Positions 33,146 to 41,149 are shown, numbered from the stretch's first letter. The stretch: DNA of 56,162 nt from Clostridiales bacterium (GCA_004553545.1 SFLD01000035.1:1-56162), one strand, 5' to 3'. The notes: generated from the sequence alone by a model not told the origin. A program made the numbers and translations.

Positions 33146-33853
33146 TCACCACTCGATCTCCGCCACCGGCGTGGGGTGAGGATTGCGCTTCATCTCCGCC
33201 ACCGTGCCGCTGCGGATGCGGATGACCCGGTCCGCCATGGGGGTGAGGGCGCTGTTGTGGGTGATGACGATGACGGTGACGCCCTTCTGGCGGCAGGTAT
33301 CCTGCAAAAGCTGCAGGATCGTCCGGCCGGTCTGGTCGTCCAGGGCGCCGGTGGGCTCGTCGCAGAGCAGGAGCTTGGGGTTCTTCGCGAGGGCTCTCGC
33401 GATGGAGACCCGCTGCTGCTCGCCGCCGGAGAGCTGGGCCGGGAAGTTGTTCATCCGGTCGGCAAGGCCCACGTCCCGCAGCACCTCCTGGGCGTCCAGG
33501 GGGTCCGGGCAGATCTGGGCCGCCAGCTCCACGTTCTCGAGAGCCGTCAGGTTCTGGACCAGGTTATAGAACTGGAAGACAAAGCCGATGTCCCGGCGGC
33601 GGTACTCCGTCAGCTGTCGGGCGTTGTAGCGGCTCACCTCGCTGCCGTCCACCAGGATCGTCCCCTCAGAGCAGGCATCCATCCCGCCCAGCATGTTGAG
33701 GACCGTGGTCTTGCCCGCCCCGCTGGGACCCACGATGACCACGAATTCCCCCTTCCGGATCTCAAAACTGATGTCGTCCACGGCGCGGATCTCCACCTCG
33801 CCGCTGCGGTAGATCTTCGATACGTCCTGAAAGGACACGAACGCCTCGCTCAT
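33146..33853 (-). CDS. ABC ATPase of MacB/LolD type
   Basis: This 235-aa ATPase has Walker A GPSGAGKTT, Q-loop FVFQFYNL, signature LSGGEQQRVSIARAL, Walker B LLLCDEPTGALD and switch ITHNSAL, all characteristic of the MacB/LolD group. It is coupled upstream to the MarR gene by ATGA overlap and lies 36 bp before its FtsX-type permease. Confidence 0.93.
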   Translation of the reverse strand: MSEAFVSFQDVSKIYRSGEVEIRAVDDISFEIRKGEFVVIVGPSGAGKTTVLNMLGGMDACSEGTILVDGSEVSRYNARQLTEYRRRDIGFVFQFYNLVQNLTALENVELAAQICPDPLDAQEVLRDVGLADRMNNFPAQLSGGEQQRVSIARALAKNPKLLLCDEPTGALDDQTGRTILQLLQDTCRQKGVTVIVITHNSALTPMADRVIRIRSGTVAEMKRNPHPTPVAEIEW

Positions 33854-34284
33854 GCTTTCTCCTCCTTCATCACCTGGGCGCAGCGGCCCACGAGCCGGGA
33901 GAGCTCCCGGCTGTCCTCCGCCCCCAGACCCGTCAGCAGCCGGTCAAAGTAGCCCCGGACGGTCTCATACTGCCCCGCGATCTGGGCCATGCCCGCCTCC
34001 GTCACCCGGACGAAGACCTTCCGCCGGTCCTCCTGGGAGGGGGTCAGGGTGAGAAAGCCCTTCCGCCGCAGGGAGCTCAGCGCCGCCGTGATCCGGGGCC
34101 GGGAGAGCCGCAGGGCCTCCGCCAGCTCGGAGGGGTACACATCCTCCCCCCGGCGCAGGGCCAGGTACTGCAGCACCCGGGCCTCCCCCTGCAGCAGCGC
34201 CGCCAGGTCGCTGAAGGCCGGCAGCTGGTACAGGGCCCCCAGGTCCCGCAGCAGCTCCTCCCGCAGCTCCGTCCGCTCCTCCAT
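33850..34284 (-). CDS. MarR-family regulator of the ABC operon
   Basis: The 144-aa protein starts at MEERTELREELLRDLG behind GAGGGAGGG. The winged HTH covers ~45-105 (YPSELAEALRLSRPRITAALSS, then EDRRKVFVRVTEAG). It is the first gene of a coupled MarR-ATPase-FtsX operon. A near-palindrome over the likely transcription start points to autorepression, as is usual for MarR proteins beside efflux genes. Confidence 0.88.
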   Translation of the reverse strand: MEERTELREELLRDLGALYQLPAFSDLAALLQGEARVLQYLALRRGEDVYPSELAEALRLSRPRITAALSSLRRKGFLTLTPSQEDRRKVFVRVTEAGMAQIAGQYETVRGYFDRLLTGLGAEDSRELSRLVGRCAQVMKEEKA

Positions 34285-34329
34285 GGCCGTTCCCTCCCTC
34301 GTCTCCGGCGGTGGTTCCCACCGGTAATA

Positions 34330-34376
34330 GTTCACACTGTAAACAAAATGATAGCACGGCCCCCTCCGGAATACAA
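34330..34376 (-). promoter_or_regulatory. Promoter and MarR operator of the MarR/ABC/FtsX operon
   Basis: Minus-strand TTGTAT (34371-34376), a 17-bp spacer, TATCAT (34348-34353). Directly downstream, GTTCACACTGTAAAC (34330-34344) is a 15-bp palindrome with one mismatch, covering the expected transcription start. Confidence 0.7.
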
Positions 34377-34444
34377 GAGGCTGGAACCTGACAAATTCAA
34401 CAAAAGAATCATTCGTCAATTGTGACATTTGTAGAATTTTCCTC

Positions 34445-34473
34445 TTGCCTTTTTCGCCCTCTGGGGGTATTAT
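34445..34473 (+). promoter_or_regulatory. Promoter of the 26-aa small gene
   Basis: TTGCCT (34445-34450), a 17-bp spacer, TATTAT (34468-34473). It leads into AAAGGAGGTCT and the small ORF at 34505. Confidence 0.72.
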
Positions 34474-34504
34474 GACCTCATAAACATGGAAAGGAGGTCT
34501 GAGA

Positions 34505-34585
34505 ATGGACAAGTACATCGGTTTCGGCCATGACCTGGACGATCTCATCTATGGGGAGACCCCTGTGAGACCCAGCGAACGCTGA
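34505..34585 (+). CDS. 26-residue small protein with its own promoter and terminator
   Basis: MDKYIGFGHDLDDLIYGETP, ending VRPSER. It is preceded by a perfect AAAGGAGG ribosome site 8 nt from the ATG, a promoter at 34445-34473, and followed 10 nt later by a terminator. It has no signal peptide or membrane segment and a net acidic core (HDLDDL). Complete expression signals around so short a frame make it a credible gene rather than chance. It is divergent from the MarR gene. No family was recognised. It could also act as a leader peptide, but no gene follows on this strand before the terminator. Confidence 0.62.
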   Translation: MDKYIGFGHDLDDLIYGETPVRPSER

Positions 34586-34595
34586 GAAACGGAAG

Positions 34596-34620
34596 CCACG
34601 CGGTGACGCGTGGATTTTTT
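34596..34620 (+). terminator. Terminator of the 26-aa small gene
   Basis: CCACGCG (34596-34602), a GTGA loop, CGCGTGG (34607-34613), then A and T6. Confidence 0.82.
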
Positions 34621-34693
34621 AACCCCTTTCGCGCCCGGACTCCGGCGCGGAGGGCCTTTTTATTTTATCACGGCCCGCCGTTACCGTGCCGTT

Positions 34694-34730
34694 AAAAAAA
34701 ACCGCCCTGGAGCTTCTCTGCTCCGGGCGG
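34694..34730 (-). terminator. Terminator of the 54-aa small gene
   Basis: On the minus strand a CCGCCCGGAGC ... GCTCC-A-GGGCGG stem (one bulged A) runs into T7-8 (plus-strand A tract at 34694-34701). It lies 17 bp after the stop at 34747. Confidence 0.82.
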
Positions 34731-34746
34731 CTCTCTTTTTGCTGTT

Positions 34747-34911
34747 TTACTGATACCGGTACTGACGGCCGGTGAAGCCGTCGATGTAGCTGAGGAACAT
34801 CTCCCGGTTGTGGAACTCCATCAGCTGGCAGCCTTCCGCCTCGTGGAAGGAGACGATGCGGTTTTTCGTATCGACCCAGATCCGCCAGATGGCGCTTTGC
34901 GTTTCGTTCAT
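34747..34911 (-). CDS. 54-residue conserved-looking small protein of unknown function
   Basis: MNETQSAIWRIWVDTKNRIV continues with SFHEAEGCQLMEFHNREMF and ends YIDGFTGRQYRYQ. AAAGGAGATC precedes the ATG at ribosome-site distance and a strong terminator follows. Its composition, rich in aromatics and charged residues with a beta-alpha pattern, is protein-like. A longer frame on the same strand (34619-34930) is out of phase and gives Arg/Pro-rich shadow sequence. No family was recognised. Confidence 0.75.
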   Translation of the reverse strand: MNETQSAIWRIWVDTKNRIVSFHEAEGCQLMEFHNREMFLSYIDGFTGRQYRYQ

Positions 34912-35037
34912 GTGGATGATCTCCTTTCACCGCCGGGACCGGCGTTTTCGTTTCTATTCTATTAGACGACGCAGAGGGGCAAAATGTTGCAGGAAATCCA
35001 GAAATTTTTCAAAAAATTTTGAAAACCGGGGGAAGCG

Positions 35038-35745
35038 TCAGGAAGCCGCGGCCTCATCCTGGGCGATCCGGTCCGAAACGTCGGATCTCAGGGCCGCCCA
35101 GGCATCCTCGTTCTCCACATAGTAACGGGGGCAGTACTTGCCGGTGACGTCGTAGTGGCGGATGACATCGCTCTCCGGGTCCAGATGGAAGGTCTCGCAG
35201 AGCCAGGCGGTGAGCCGCACCACGCTCTCGTAGGTCTCGGGGCCGAACTCGCCGGTCTCGTCCGGATGGCAGACCTCGATGGAGACCGTATCCTCATTGC
35301 GGGAGTTGGAGGCGTAGGCGATCTCCGTCAGGGGAACGCACTGGATGACCTCGCCTTCCAGGCCCACCACAAAGTGGCTGGAGGCGTAGGTCCCGTCCGT
35401 CCCATCCTTCAGGCTCTCAAAGTAGTTGCGGTTGGCCTGGGCGGAGGTGCCGGGATTCCCTACATAGTGGATGACCACGCCCCGGATGCTCTTCAGCTCG
35501 TCGCCGGGCCGGGAGTAGGGGTTCACCGTGAGGAGGTCCTGCTGCACGTAGTCCGGGACGGGGATGCTGTCCGCCGCCGGGGCCAGGCTCCGGCGGACGA
35601 GGAGGCCCCCGCCGATGACCAGGACCAGCAGCAGAAGCAGCAGGAAGGGCCGGGGGTTCAGACGGCGCTTCCGGCGTCTCCGCCGCCGGGGCGGTGGGCT
35701 CTCCCGGACAGGCCGGGGACGTTCATAGGTATTCGCACTGGGCAT
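35038..35745 (-). CDS. N-acetylmuramoyl-L-alanine amidase (amidase_2/PGRP fold), membrane-anchored
   Basis: In this 235-aa protein, a basic Arg-rich N-terminus (about 15-30) and one transmembrane anchor (about 33-50) precede an amidase_2 domain. Zinc-site residues are the first His in IRGVVIHYVGNPG, the second in VIRHYDVTGKYCPRYY, and Cys in KYCPRY. SHFVVGLEGEVIQCVP and SIEVCHP are typical of the fold. It cleaves the bond between MurNAc and L-Ala, likely in cell separation or wall turnover. AAAGGAGG precedes the ATG. It lies 28 bp after the ABC permease gene. Confidence 0.88.
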   Translation of the reverse strand: MPSANTYERPRPVRESPPPRRRRRRKRRLNPRPFLLLLLLVLVIGGGLLVRRSLAPAADSIPVPDYVQQDLLTVNPYSRPGDELKSIRGVVIHYVGNPGTSAQANRNYFESLKDGTDGTYASSHFVVGLEGEVIQCVPLTEIAYASNSRNEDTVSIEVCHPDETGEFGPETYESVVRLTAWLCETFHLDPESDVIRHYDVTGKYCPRYYVENEDAWAALRSDVSDRIAQDEAAAS

Positions 35746-35773
35746 GGGGTTATGCCTCCTTTGTAAGCCGGCG

Positions 35774-37675
35774 TCAGGCTTCGGTGGTGATGCCGTTCAG
35801 CTCCTGCCAGGTGACGAAGTCCTGCTCGGTGGCCAGGTTCAGGTCCAGGAGGGCCTGCTTGGTCTCGGTCATCTCGGGGCGGACGGTGATATAGATGCTG
35901 TCGTAGCTCCGGTAGTGGGTGCCGTGCTCGTCGATGAGGTCCCGGTAGAAGTCGAAGCTCAGGTCCATGGCGTAGGCGGTCCCGTCGTCCTCAAACCAGT
36001 CGTAGCGGCCCCAGTTCCCGTTCTCGGCGTCCCGTGCGATGGCGGAGAGGAGCGTCTCGCACTCCTGGGTGCCGAGATTGAAGTAGTCGCCGGTGCTCTG
36101 GCTGTCGAAGGAGCCGCTCTCCACGTGGAACTCCGGGTCGCCCCAGCGGAGGCGGGCCTGGCGCAGGGCGGGGCTGTTGACGAAGCTGTCCATGACGTTG
36201 GCGTAGCTGCCGGAGGTCTGGAGGTCGGAGCGGGCGAAGGAGACCACGTAGAAGCGCTCCACGGTGGCCCCATTCTTCAGGGTGTAGATGTAGCGGATGT
36301 TGGTGGAGGCGTCGGGGTCGGAGGAGCTGCCGCCGTGGCGGTAGGTCTCATAGTTGCTCCGGATGAGGTCCTTCTGGGCGATGAGGGTCCGCTGGAGGTC
36401 CTGGGCGCCGGAGAGGAGCTCCGGCTGATCCTCCGGGGTGAGGTAGTAGGTGTTTCTCGCGAGGTAGATCTCCAGCTGGGTGATCTCGTTTTGGTCCGGG
36501 ATCCGGCGCTCGATGCCGAAGAGGTCATAGCGCATCCCGGCGCAGAAGGCAACGCAGGCGGCCACGAGACACAACGCTCCCACGGCGCTGCCCCGGAAGA
36601 CCCGGAGGGACTTCGCCAGGAGCATGGAGGCGGCATAGTAGCCGATGAGGCCCGCCACGATGAGGCAGATGGCCAGGGGCACGGGGGTGAAGGTGTCCCC
36701 CACCTGGAAGCTCTCCCAAAGGAGGGCGTAGAGGAGCCGCCCGCCCAGGAGGGCGCTGAGGGTGGCCACGCCGAAGCGGAACACCGGGCGGAAGACCCGG
36801 ACGGCCACCACGTCCCCGGCCCGCTCGCTCTCCCGGCGGCGGTAGAGGAGGTAGGCAAGGGCCAGGAAGACCAGGCCCGCGGCGGCGTAGGCCGCGATGA
36901 GCCAGGCGTTCTCCAGGGTGACGGAGGTGATGACATACTCGGTGCTGTGCCCGCCGCCCTGGACGTTGAAGACCTCCTGGTACGACATCTCCGTGTTGAC
37001 GTAGAGCCGTTGGGTGAGGTAGACCACGGGGCAGAGGAAGTCCACGCTGCCGGAGTAATCCGCCGTGAAGCCGAAGAGGAAGCCCCGTGCGAAGAGGTTG
37101 CAGAGCCAGTCCCCCAGGGGGGCCAGGAAGTTGAAAAGGAAGTAGAGGACAGGCAGGGCGAAGATGTTGCCCGTCAGAAAGGCGCAGAAGGTGGCAAGGC
37201 CGAAGAAGGTGACGCTCTGGCCGATGACGGCCAGGACGGTGGCCAGGGTGCCCCAGGCGTCAAAGCCGCCGCAGCAGGCGAAGAGGAGGGTCCCCAGGCC
37301 CCCGGCCACAAGATACGGAATGGCCATCATGGCGAGGCCCGAGAGGAGGTTCGTGAGGAAGAGGCCCTGGCGCCGGATGGGCAGGGAGTGCATCATGCCG
37401 ACGCTCCGGGGGTTATAGAGGTAGTTCCACACCGCCATGGCGCAGAGGATGGCGTAGACCAGGGAGATGATGGGGACGATATCCCCCACCAGGTAGTAGT
37501 AGCTCTGGCGGACGACCAGGGGCTCCACGCTCATGCTGCCGGACTGTGCCATCCGCACCAGGGCCGCCGCGGGGGCCAGGAAGCCCACGAAGGAGGCGAA
37601 GCCCCAGAGGGGCCAGTAGCGGCTGAGGTTTTTCCGGAAGAGGGTCCGGTTAAAGAACGATGTCTTTGACTGCAT
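35774..37675 (-). CDS. ABC-2 type permease of the YtrA-like operon
   Basis: The 633-aa protein starts at MQSKTSFFNRTLF, 7 nt after GGGAGGT. A GTG 9 nt upstream is part of the ribosome site. It has six or more N-terminal membrane segments, further segments around 250-380, and a large C-terminal extracytoplasmic domain (~390-630). This matches the long permeases found with YtrA-type GntR regulators. Its start lies inside the 3' end of the ATPase gene (26-bp overlap). Possible roles are envelope stress or antimicrobial resistance; the substrate is unknown. Confidence 0.85.
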   Translation of the reverse strand: MQSKTSFFNRTLFRKNLSRYWPLWGFASFVGFLAPAAALVRMAQSGSMSVEPLVVRQSYYYLVGDIVPIISLVYAILCAMAVWNYLYNPRSVGMMHSLPIRRQGLFLTNLLSGLAMMAIPYLVAGGLGTLLFACCGGFDAWGTLATVLAVIGQSVTFFGLATFCAFLTGNIFALPVLYFLFNFLAPLGDWLCNLFARGFLFGFTADYSGSVDFLCPVVYLTQRLYVNTEMSYQEVFNVQGGGHSTEYVITSVTLENAWLIAAYAAAGLVFLALAYLLYRRRESERAGDVVAVRVFRPVFRFGVATLSALLGGRLLYALLWESFQVGDTFTPVPLAICLIVAGLIGYYAASMLLAKSLRVFRGSAVGALCLVAACVAFCAGMRYDLFGIERRIPDQNEITQLEIYLARNTYYLTPEDQPELLSGAQDLQRTLIAQKDLIRSNYETYRHGGSSSDPDASTNIRYIYTLKNGATVERFYVVSFARSDLQTSGSYANVMDSFVNSPALRQARLRWGDPEFHVESGSFDSQSTGDYFNLGTQECETLLSAIARDAENGNWGRYDWFEDDGTAYAMDLSFDFYRDLIDEHGTHYRSYDSIYITVRPEMTETKQALLDLNLATEQDFVTWQELNGITTEA

Positions 37676-38501
37676 AGTCAGCACCTCCCAACTCGTAGAT
37701 GAAGATCTCCTCCAGCGTCAGGGGCACGGCGTCCACCAGCAGGGGCTGGTACTGGGCCAGCAGCGCCGTGGCCTCGTCCGCGTTCATCCGGAGGATCAGG
37801 GTGTGGATGCGGCCGATCTTGGAGGCGTGGAGCACCGGGATCTCCGCCGGGACTTCCGTTATGCCGTCCGGGAAGACCACCTGGAGCTTCACCATGTTGT
37901 CCTGCAGCTGGGCGAGGGACCGCTCCAGCAGGACCTTGCCGTGGTCCAGGATGCCCACGTGGTCGCAGACGTCCTCCAGCTCCCGGAGGTTGTGGCTGGA
38001 GACCAGGACCGTGGTGCCCCGCTCGCTGACATCCCCCATGACGAGAGACCAGACCTGGCGGCGCATGACGGGGTCCAGGCCGTCCACCGGCTCATCGAGG
38101 ATGAGGCAGTCCGGCATGGCGGAGAGGGAGAGCCAGAAGGCCGCCTGCTTCTGCATGCCCTTACTCAGGCGGCGGATGGGGCGCTTCTCGTCCAGGCGGA
38201 AGATGTCCCGGAGCTTTTCGTAGCGCTCCTGGGAGAACCTGGGATAAAAGCCCCGGTAAAAGCGCATCATGTCCCGGATGGAGGCGGTGTTGAAGTAGTA
38301 CCAGTCGTCCGGGATGGCGGCGATGCGGGCTTTCAGGGCGGCGTTCTCCCAAACAGGCTGGCCGTCGATGGTGATGCTGCCGGAATCCGGGCGGTAGATG
38401 CCCGTCAGGTGGCGGATGAGGGTGGATTTGCCGGCCCCGTTGGGGCCCACGAGACCGTAGACACTGCCCTGGGGCATGGTGAGATTCTTCACTTGGATCA
38501 T
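37650..38501 (-). CDS. ABC ATPase of the YtrA-like operon
   Basis: This 283-aa ATPase has Walker A GPNGAGKST, signature LSKGMQKQ, Walker B CLILDEPVDGLDP and switch SSHNLRELE. The C-terminal ~70 residues extend beyond the core domain, as in YtrB-type ATPases. It is coupled to the GntR gene upstream by ATGA and overlaps the permease gene downstream. Confidence 0.92.
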   Translation of the reverse strand: MIQVKNLTMPQGSVYGLVGPNGAGKSTLIRHLTGIYRPDSGSITIDGQPVWENAALKARIAAIPDDWYYFNTASIRDMMRFYRGFYPRFSQERYEKLRDIFRLDEKRPIRRLSKGMQKQAAFWLSLSAMPDCLILDEPVDGLDPVMRRQVWSLVMGDVSERGTTVLVSSHNLRELEDVCDHVGILDHGKVLLERSLAQLQDNMVKLQVVFPDGITEVPAEIPVLHASKIGRIHTLILRMNADEATALLAQYQPLLVDAVPLTLEEIFIYELGGADYAVKDIVL

Positions 38502-38860
38502 CGGTCAGCGACCTCCTTCACAAGCGCCAGCAGCTCCTCCTGCCCGACGCCAAGATACCGCAGCTCGGCGGCGATCTCCCGGAATTTCTCCGTCAGCTCC
38601 AGGCGCCGCCGGAGGTCGGCGCTCCGGTCCGGGGAGACGAAGCTCCCCTTGCCGGGGACGGAGTAGATGAGCCCCTCGGCCTCCAGCTCGTTGTAGGAGC
38701 GCTGGATGGTGTTGGGGTTGATGGAGAGCTGGGTGGCCAGGGCCCGGACGGAGGGCAGCTTCTCGTCCGGCGCCAGGGCCCCGGAGACCACCATGCGCCG
38801 CAGGCCATCCTTGATCTGCTCGTAGATGGGGCGGCTGTCCCGGTAGTTGAGGGTAAGCAC
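38498..38860 (-). CDS. GntR-family regulator, YtrA subfamily
   Basis: The 120-aa protein starts at the GTG (VLTLNYRDSRPIYEQI) 8 nt after AAAGGA. The GTG 9 nt earlier abuts the ribosome site. The winged HTH has LPSVRALATQLSINPNTIQRSY and EAEGLIYSVPGKGSFV. A short C-terminal helical dimerisation tail (~75-120) defines the YtrA subfamily. These proteins usually repress the ABC operon they head. The 26-bp near-palindrome at 39000-39025 is the likely target. Confidence 0.9.
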   Translation of the reverse strand: MLTLNYRDSRPIYEQIKDGLRRMVVSGALAPDEKLPSVRALATQLSINPNTIQRSYNELEAEGLIYSVPGKGSFVSPDRSADLRRRLELTEKFREIAAELRYLGVGQEELLALVKEVADR

Positions 38861-38886
38861 GGGGATCACTCCTTTCGGATGGGGGT

Positions 38887-38976
38887 TCAGCGGCGGCTGT
38901 TCACGGCGATGAGGACGATGGCGGCGATGAGCGCCGCGATGGCCGCGCCGCAGATCAGGAGAAGGTTCGATGCCAT
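38887..38976 (-). CDS. 29-residue single-span membrane peptide heading the YtrA-like operon
   Basis: MASNLLLICGAAIAALIAAI then VLIAVNSRR: one transmembrane helix with a short basic tail. AAGGAGG lies 6 nt before the ATG. It ends 26 bp before the GntR start and lies downstream of the operator, so it is the first gene of the operon. Such peptides may be small subunits or regulators of the transporter. The identification as a gene rests on signals and position, not homology. Confidence 0.65.
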   Translation of the reverse strand: MASNLLLICGAAIAALIAAIVLIAVNSRR

Positions 38977-38999
38977 AGGGGGCCTCCTTGCATTTGCTG

Positions 39000-39051
39000 T
39001 ATTAGCCGTACTAGTACAGTTAATACTGCCATAGACGGGGCGGATTGTCAA
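39000..39051 (-). promoter_or_regulatory. Promoter and YtrA-type operator of the GntR/ABC operon
   Basis: Minus-strand TTGACA (39046-39051). Downstream is an AT-rich 26-bp near-palindrome centred on GTACTAGTAC (39008-39017), with outer arms TATTAG / TTAATA (39000-39025). With a 17-bp spacer the -10 would be CAGTAT and with 20 bp TATTAA, so the -10 is unclear. The palindrome covers or abuts it, as expected for repression. Confidence 0.7.
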
Positions 39052-39088
39052 GGGGGCGGGGGAAATTTTCGGCGGGGAATTTTTCCCC

Positions 39089-39117
39089 TTGCCAGGGCCG
39101 GGCGCTTCCGGTAGAAT
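39089..39117 (+). promoter_or_regulatory. Promoter of the 197-aa protein gene
   Basis: TTGCCA (39089-39094), a 17-bp spacer, TAGAAT (39112-39117), 50 bp ahead of the ATG at 39167. Confidence 0.68.
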
Positions 39118-39166
39118 GGAAAATGGTATGATGTCACCGCGAAAGCGGGGGAGCGGAGGGACAGCG

Positions 39167-39760
39167 ATGTTTGGAAGACGGAAGGAGCGGGCGGTCATCG
39201 CCCAGTCCTCCCCGGAGGAATGGCGGCAGCAGTGGCAGGCGCTGGTGCCGCCGGAGTGCCGGAACGTGCCGGTGACGGTGGGGGAGAAGACGGAGATCGC
39301 CTTCGTCCAGGAGAACCACTTCGCCATGATGCTGCAGGATGGGCTTTTGATGGAGCGGAGCTTCTTCGATGTCTGTGAGCACTTTCAGCGGGCGGGGTAT
39401 CACGTCATCTGGCTGATGCGCTGCACCCAGGACATCGGGAACGGCTACCTCCGGCGGCGGAAGGCGCTGCGGGACGGGGGCTTCCTCTGGGACTGGCGGA
39501 GCCCCACCACCAACTTCGGCCGCTGGACGTCGGATAACCGGTATGTGACCATCCTTCTCCAGCACCGGCCGCTGCCGGAGGGGGCGGAGCCGCTCTCGGA
39601 GTGCCGGGAGCCGGTGCTGCAGCGGGTCCGCTGGGCGGAGAGCCCCGACGCCGGGCGTCTGGTGCCCCGCAGGACCAAGTTCGAGACCTCCCCCGGCCCC
39701 GCGACGCCCCGGGACCTCGCAAACTGGCTCTCCGGCGGCTTTATGACAAGCGACGATTAA
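39167..39760 (+). CDS. Unknown protein with a CoiA/nuclease-like segment
   Basis: The 197-aa protein starts at MFGRRKERAVIAQSS, behind GGAGGGA. Residues ~45-110 (KTEIAFVQENHFAMM, MERSFFDVCEHFQRAGYHVI, WLMRC) recall the restriction-endonuclease-like core of CoiA competence proteins. The order there is an acidic/Gln catalytic pair, then a 'Y...g..viWl' strand. Here the catalytic Asp is not evident. No signal peptide or membrane span. It is a single gene with its own promoter and a shared terminator. The resemblance is weak and from memory, so the function is open. Confidence 0.6.
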   Translation: MFGRRKERAVIAQSSPEEWRQQWQALVPPECRNVPVTVGEKTEIAFVQENHFAMMLQDGLLMERSFFDVCEHFQRAGYHVIWLMRCTQDIGNGYLRRRKALRDGGFLWDWRSPTTNFGRWTSDNRYVTILLQHRPLPEGAEPLSECREPVLQRVRWAESPDAGRLVPRRTKFETSPGPATPRDLANWLSGGFMTSDD

Positions 39761-39763
39761 GAA

Positions 39764-39794
39764 AACCGCCCCTGACACGCTGTCAGGGGCGGTT
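39764..39794. terminator. Bidirectional terminator between convergent genes
   Basis: AACCGCCCCTGACA (39764-39777) and TGTCAGGGGCGGTT (39781-39794) form a perfect 14-bp stem with a CGC loop. It separates the plus-strand gene ending at 39760 from the minus-strand gene ending at 39797. Confidence 0.85.
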
Positions 39795-39796
39795 CG

Positions 39797-40693
39797 CTAT
39801 TTCGTGGGCTGGGGGGCCTTGTCCTTATACTTGTGGTAGAGGAACATGCCGACGCCGGCGCCGCAGACCAGGAGGTAGCCCAGGACACTGAGGGCGTCCG
39901 GCACCTGGCCGAAGAGCAGGAAGCCCCAGAGGGTGGCGAAGATCACCTGGGTGTAGTCGTAGACCGAGAGCTCCTTGGCCGGGGCGTAGAGGTAGGCCCG
40001 GGTCACGGCGAACTGGGCGATGCATCCGCAGAGCCCCGCCAGCATCAGGAAGCCCAGCTGCCGGAGGCTCATGGGCGCGTGGGAAAAGAGCATCCCCGGC
40101 AGACACACGGCGCAGGAGAAGGCGGAGAAGAAGAGCACGATGCGGTGGCTGTCCTCCCCCATGGTGCCAAGCTTCCGGACGAAGGTGTAGGCGATGCCGG
40201 CCCCCATCCCGCCGAAAAAGCCCGCGAGGGCCGGGAGGAAGGGGGTGTCCTGGAAGCCGGGCTTCATGATGCAGAGGCTGCCCAGAAAGGCCACCGCCAC
40301 CGCGCCGATCTGCACGGCGTCCGGCTTCTCCCGCAGGAGCCAGACGGAGAAGAGGATGGCGAAGAAGGGCGAGAGCTTGTTGAGCATGTTGGCGTCCGCC
40401 AGGGCCAGGTGGTCGATGGCGTAGAAATTCAGGATCAGGCCCGCCGTGCCGAAAACCGAGCGGCCCAGAAGGGCCGGGAGGCTCTTCCGGGCAGGCTTCC
40501 AGGAGACGCCCTTCCGCCGGATCAGCGCCAGCGCAGCCAGCAGGGCCACGAAGTTCCGGAAGAACGCCTTCTGGATGGTGGGAAGGTCATCCCCCGCGAG
40601 ACGCACGCAGGCGGACATGGCGGAGAAGCACAGGGCCGCCAGCAGGATGCAGAGGATGCCGCGGGTCCGCCGGGAGGGGGTGAGATCCGCCAT
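39797..40693 (-). CDS. DMT-superfamily transporter (EamA, RhaT-like)
   Basis: The 298-aa protein has ten hydrophobic helices in two EamA repeats (ILCILLAALCFSAMSACVRL at the start; second repeat from ~150). FFRNFVALL and NMLNKLSPFFAILFS are typical conserved stretches. It starts after AAAGGAGG. Members export amino acids, nucleosides or other metabolites, and substrate prediction is unreliable. It ends in a short Lys-rich tail. Confidence 0.88.
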   Translation of the reverse strand: MADLTPSRRTRGILCILLAALCFSAMSACVRLAGDDLPTIQKAFFRNFVALLAALALIRRKGVSWKPARKSLPALLGRSVFGTAGLILNFYAIDHLALADANMLNKLSPFFAILFSVWLLREKPDAVQIGAVAVAFLGSLCIMKPGFQDTPFLPALAGFFGGMGAGIAYTFVRKLGTMGEDSHRIVLFFSAFSCAVCLPGMLFSHAPMSLRQLGFLMLAGLCGCIAQFAVTRAYLYAPAKELSVYDYTQVIFATLWGFLLFGQVPDALSVLGYLLVCGAGVGMFLYHKYKDKAPQPTK

Positions 40694-40891
40694 GGAAGGG
40701 CCTCCTTTCGGAAAATTTTACACTTTTTTATTCTATCTCTCCGGCGTTTCCCCGTCAATGGGGCGGGCGGAGAAGATGGGCCGGGGAAACGGACCCGATT
40801 TTAGGCAGATTGGCCCCCGGCACAGAGCGGGCCTGCGGCGTCCGCCCCCAGCGCGGCAGGACCCGCCGGAGCTCCGGCGGGTCCCGTCTCT

Positions 40892-41071
40892 TCAGTCCCG
40901 GTGGTGGATGGCGTTTGCCGGGCATTGGGTCTCGGCAGCCAGGGCCAGGGCGGCCTCGGCAGGCTGGGCGAAGACCTCCGCCACGCCCGCCTCCGTCATG
41001 GTGAAGGTCTCCGGGTCCAGCGTGGTGCAGAGCCCGCAGCCAATGCAGGCGTCGGTGACATAGAACTCCAT
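40892..41071 (-). CDS. Small single-cluster ferredoxin
   Basis: The 59-aa protein has cluster ligands in ACIGCGLCTTL (Cys9, Cys12, Cys15) and a fourth in CPANAI (Cys50). This is the Fer4_13/monocluster ferredoxin pattern with a long insert between the third and fourth cysteines. It starts after GGAAAGGAG, and a long hairpin follows the stop (40859-40884). It lies about 0.5 kb upstream, on the same strand, of the NapH-like iron-sulfur protein gene but separated from it by repeats. A likely low-potential electron carrier. Confidence 0.85.
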   Translation of the reverse strand: MEFYVTDACIGCGLCTTLDPETFTMTEAGVAEVFAQPAEAALALAAETQCPANAIHHRD

Positions 41072-41149
41072 CAGGCTTCTCCTTTCCCAAAAGAGGATAC
41101 CTTAGTATGCCCCCAAAGAGAAGGAATATCGCCCCCCCTGCGCACCGCG

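Noticed and set aside
29522..33952. 1476-aa plus-strand frame
   Set aside because: Antisense shadow of the FtsX-type permease, ATPase and MarR genes, caused by high GC and coiled-coil codon periodicity.
34619..34930. 103-aa minus-strand frame
   Set aside because: Out of phase with the better-signalled 54-aa gene; composition is Arg/Pro-rich shadow sequence.
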